Shown here: in pieces, positions 8,051 to 9,108 of the stretch
Position numbering within the stretch: position 1 is the stretch's first letter
Layout: each line of letters opens with the position of its first letter
Assembly (NCBI GenBank): GCA_023150215.1
Contig: JAKLLJ010000116.1
Location: 1-9,108, forward strand
DNA from: Thauera sp.
Lineage (GTDB): Bacteria; Pseudomonadota; Gammaproteobacteria; Burkholderiales; Rhodocyclaceae
Reading direction: 5' to 3'
DNA: 9,108 bases
Notes under the pieces: generated by a model
What the model was told of the DNA's origin: nothing
The model's database searches: none
The model's input: only the letters and a program-made list of their open reading frames with translations
Program-made: the position numbers and the translations under genes

Positions 8051-9108
8051 ATGCCTGCCGAAGCCTCCAACCGACGACGACTCCTCACCCGCCGCACGCT
8101 CGCCCTCGTCCTCGCCGGAGGGCGCGGCTCACGCCTGCGCGACCTCACCAACGTACGCGCCAAGCCCGCGGTGCACTTTGGCGGCAAGTTCCGCATCATC
8201 GACTTCGCGCTCTCCAACTGCATGAACGCCGGCCTGCGCCGGATCGGCGTGATCACCCAGTACAAGTCGCACTCGCTGCTGCGCCACCTGCAGCGCGGCT
8301 GGAGCTTCCTGCGCAACGAGATGAACGAGTTCATCGACCTGCTGCCCGCACAGCAGCGCGTCGACGAGGAGCATTGGTACCAGGGCACGGCCGACGCGGT
8401 GTTCCAGAACCTGGACATCATCCGCAGCGCCACGCCGCTCGAGTACATCGTGGTGCTGGCGGGCGACCATGTTTACAAGATGGACTACTCGATCATGCTC
8501 GAAGACCACGTCGACAGCGGGCGCGGCGTGACCGTGGGCTGCATCGAGGTGCCACTCGACGAGGCGAAGGCCTTCGGCGTGATGGCGATCGACGACCATC
8601 GCCACATCACCGCCTTCGTCGAGAAGCCCGCTGCGCCGCCGGCGATGCCCGGCAACCCGGGCATGGCGCTGGCGAGCATGGGCATCTACGTGTTCACCGC
8701 CGACTACCTCTACCGCCTGCTCGAGCAGGACGCGAGCAATCCGGACTCCAGCCACGACTTCGGCAAGGACCTGATCCCGCGCGCGGTCGCCGAGCACCAG
8801 GCCTTCGCCCATCCGTTCGCGATGTCGGCGATCGCCACGCCGCCCTTCTCCGGCCCCTACTGGCGCGACGTCGGCACGGTGGACGCCTACTGGGCGGCCA
8901 ACCTCGACCTCGCCTCGACCACGCCGGCGCTCAACATGTACGACAAGGACTGGCCGATCTGGACCTACCAGGAGCAACTGGCACCGGCCAAGTTCGTGCA
9001 CGACCTCGACGGCCGCCGCGGCACGGCGATCAACTCGCTGGTGTCGGGCGGCTGCATCGTGTCGGGCTCGACGGTACGGCAGTCGGTGCTTTTTTCCAAC
9101 GTGCTGGT
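8051..9108 (+). CDS. glgC: Glucose-1-phosphate adenylyltransferase (ADP-glucose pyrophosphorylase), 3' end outside window
   Basis: The visible 352 codons are about five sixths of a usual GlgC (E. coli 431 residues). The enzyme makes ADP-glucose and pyrophosphate from ATP and glucose-1-phosphate, the committed and allosterically controlled step of bacterial glycogen synthesis. Seen in order: nucleotide-binding LVLAGGRGSRLRDLT (19-33); RAKPAVHFGGKFRIIDF with Lys38, matching the E. coli activator lysine region (36-52); FIDLLPAQQR and WYQGTADAV (94-103, 109-117); VLAGDHVYKMDY with metal-binding Asp139 (135-146); FVEKP with glucose-1-phosphate-binding Lys192 (189-193); SMGIYVF (209-215); and WRDVGTVDAYW (271-281). 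The left-handed beta-helix domain starts near residue 325 and is cut off. The start two bases after the glgX stop has a good Shine-Dalgarno sequence. The order glgB-glgX-glgC matches the E. coli glg operon, where glgA and glgP follow, so these are plausible next genes. Confidence 0.96.
   Translation, partial: MPAEASNRRRLLTRRTLALVLAGGRGSRLRDLTNVRAKPAVHFGGKFRIIDFALSNCMNAGLRRIGVITQYKSHSLLRHLQRGWSFLRNEMNEFIDLLPAQQRVDEEHWYQGTADAVFQNLDIIRSATPLEYIVVLAGDHVYKMDYSIMLEDHVDSGRGVTVGCIEVPLDEAKAFGVMAIDDHRHITAFVEKPAAPPAMPGNPGMALASMGIYVFTADYLYRLLEQDASNPDSSHDFGKDLIPRAVAEHQAFAHPFAMSAIATPPFSGPYWRDVGTVDAYWAANLDLASTTPALNMYDKDWPIWTYQEQLAPAKFVHDLDGRRGTAINSLVSGGCIVSGSTVRQSVLFSNVL

Noticed and set aside
8129..9001. 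A 290-codon minus-strand open frame inside glgC
   Set aside because: The plus strand encodes an unmistakable GlgC over the same bases, and the antisense translation has no family features.

Overview
This GC-rich window holds a largely canonical bacterial glycogen-metabolism locus. The gene order, GC-rich codon use, proteobacterial GlgB/GlgX/GlgC sequences and short dispersed 'GTAGGAGCGGC' palindromes suggest a betaproteobacterium, perhaps of the Thauera/Azoarcus type. That assignment is inference. I found no tRNA, rRNA, CRISPR array, transposase or phage gene, and no convincing new multi-gene system. The less ordinary material is in the non-coding DNA and at the left edge.

Layout, left to right. 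Positions 1-239 (+) encode the C-terminal part of a Sir2-like protein, interrupted by an in-frame TAG at 60-62. A REP-like palindrome (247-274) sits between it and a convergent GH13 alpha-glucosidase (269-2002, -), and it supplies that gene's stop codon. A 102-bp divergent gap separates the alpha-glucosidase from glucokinase glk (2105-3109, +). The next 426 bp (3110-3535) have no gene. They hold three more REP-like palindromes, two of which form a 22/24-matching inverted pair around a long hairpin that ends in a T-run. They also hold an AT-richer patch and a 19-bp perfect dyad just upstream of glgB. Then follow the tightly packed glgB (3536-5794), glgX (5820-8048) and glgC (8051 onward, cut by the window end).

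How the genes fit together. GlgC makes ADP-glucose. A glycogen synthase, not in this window, would polymerise it, and GlgB adds the alpha-1,6 branches. On breakdown, GlgX removes the short limit-dextrin branches, giving malto-oligosaccharides. The alpha-glucosidase, whose specificity residue (Ala after the nucleophile) predicts alpha-1,4 preference, can cut these to glucose, and Glk returns glucose to glucose-6-phosphate. glgBXC look like one operon: the glgB-glgX gap is 25 bp and the glgX-glgC gap is 2 bp. glk is probably a separate or only partly coupled unit because of the structured 426-bp gap.
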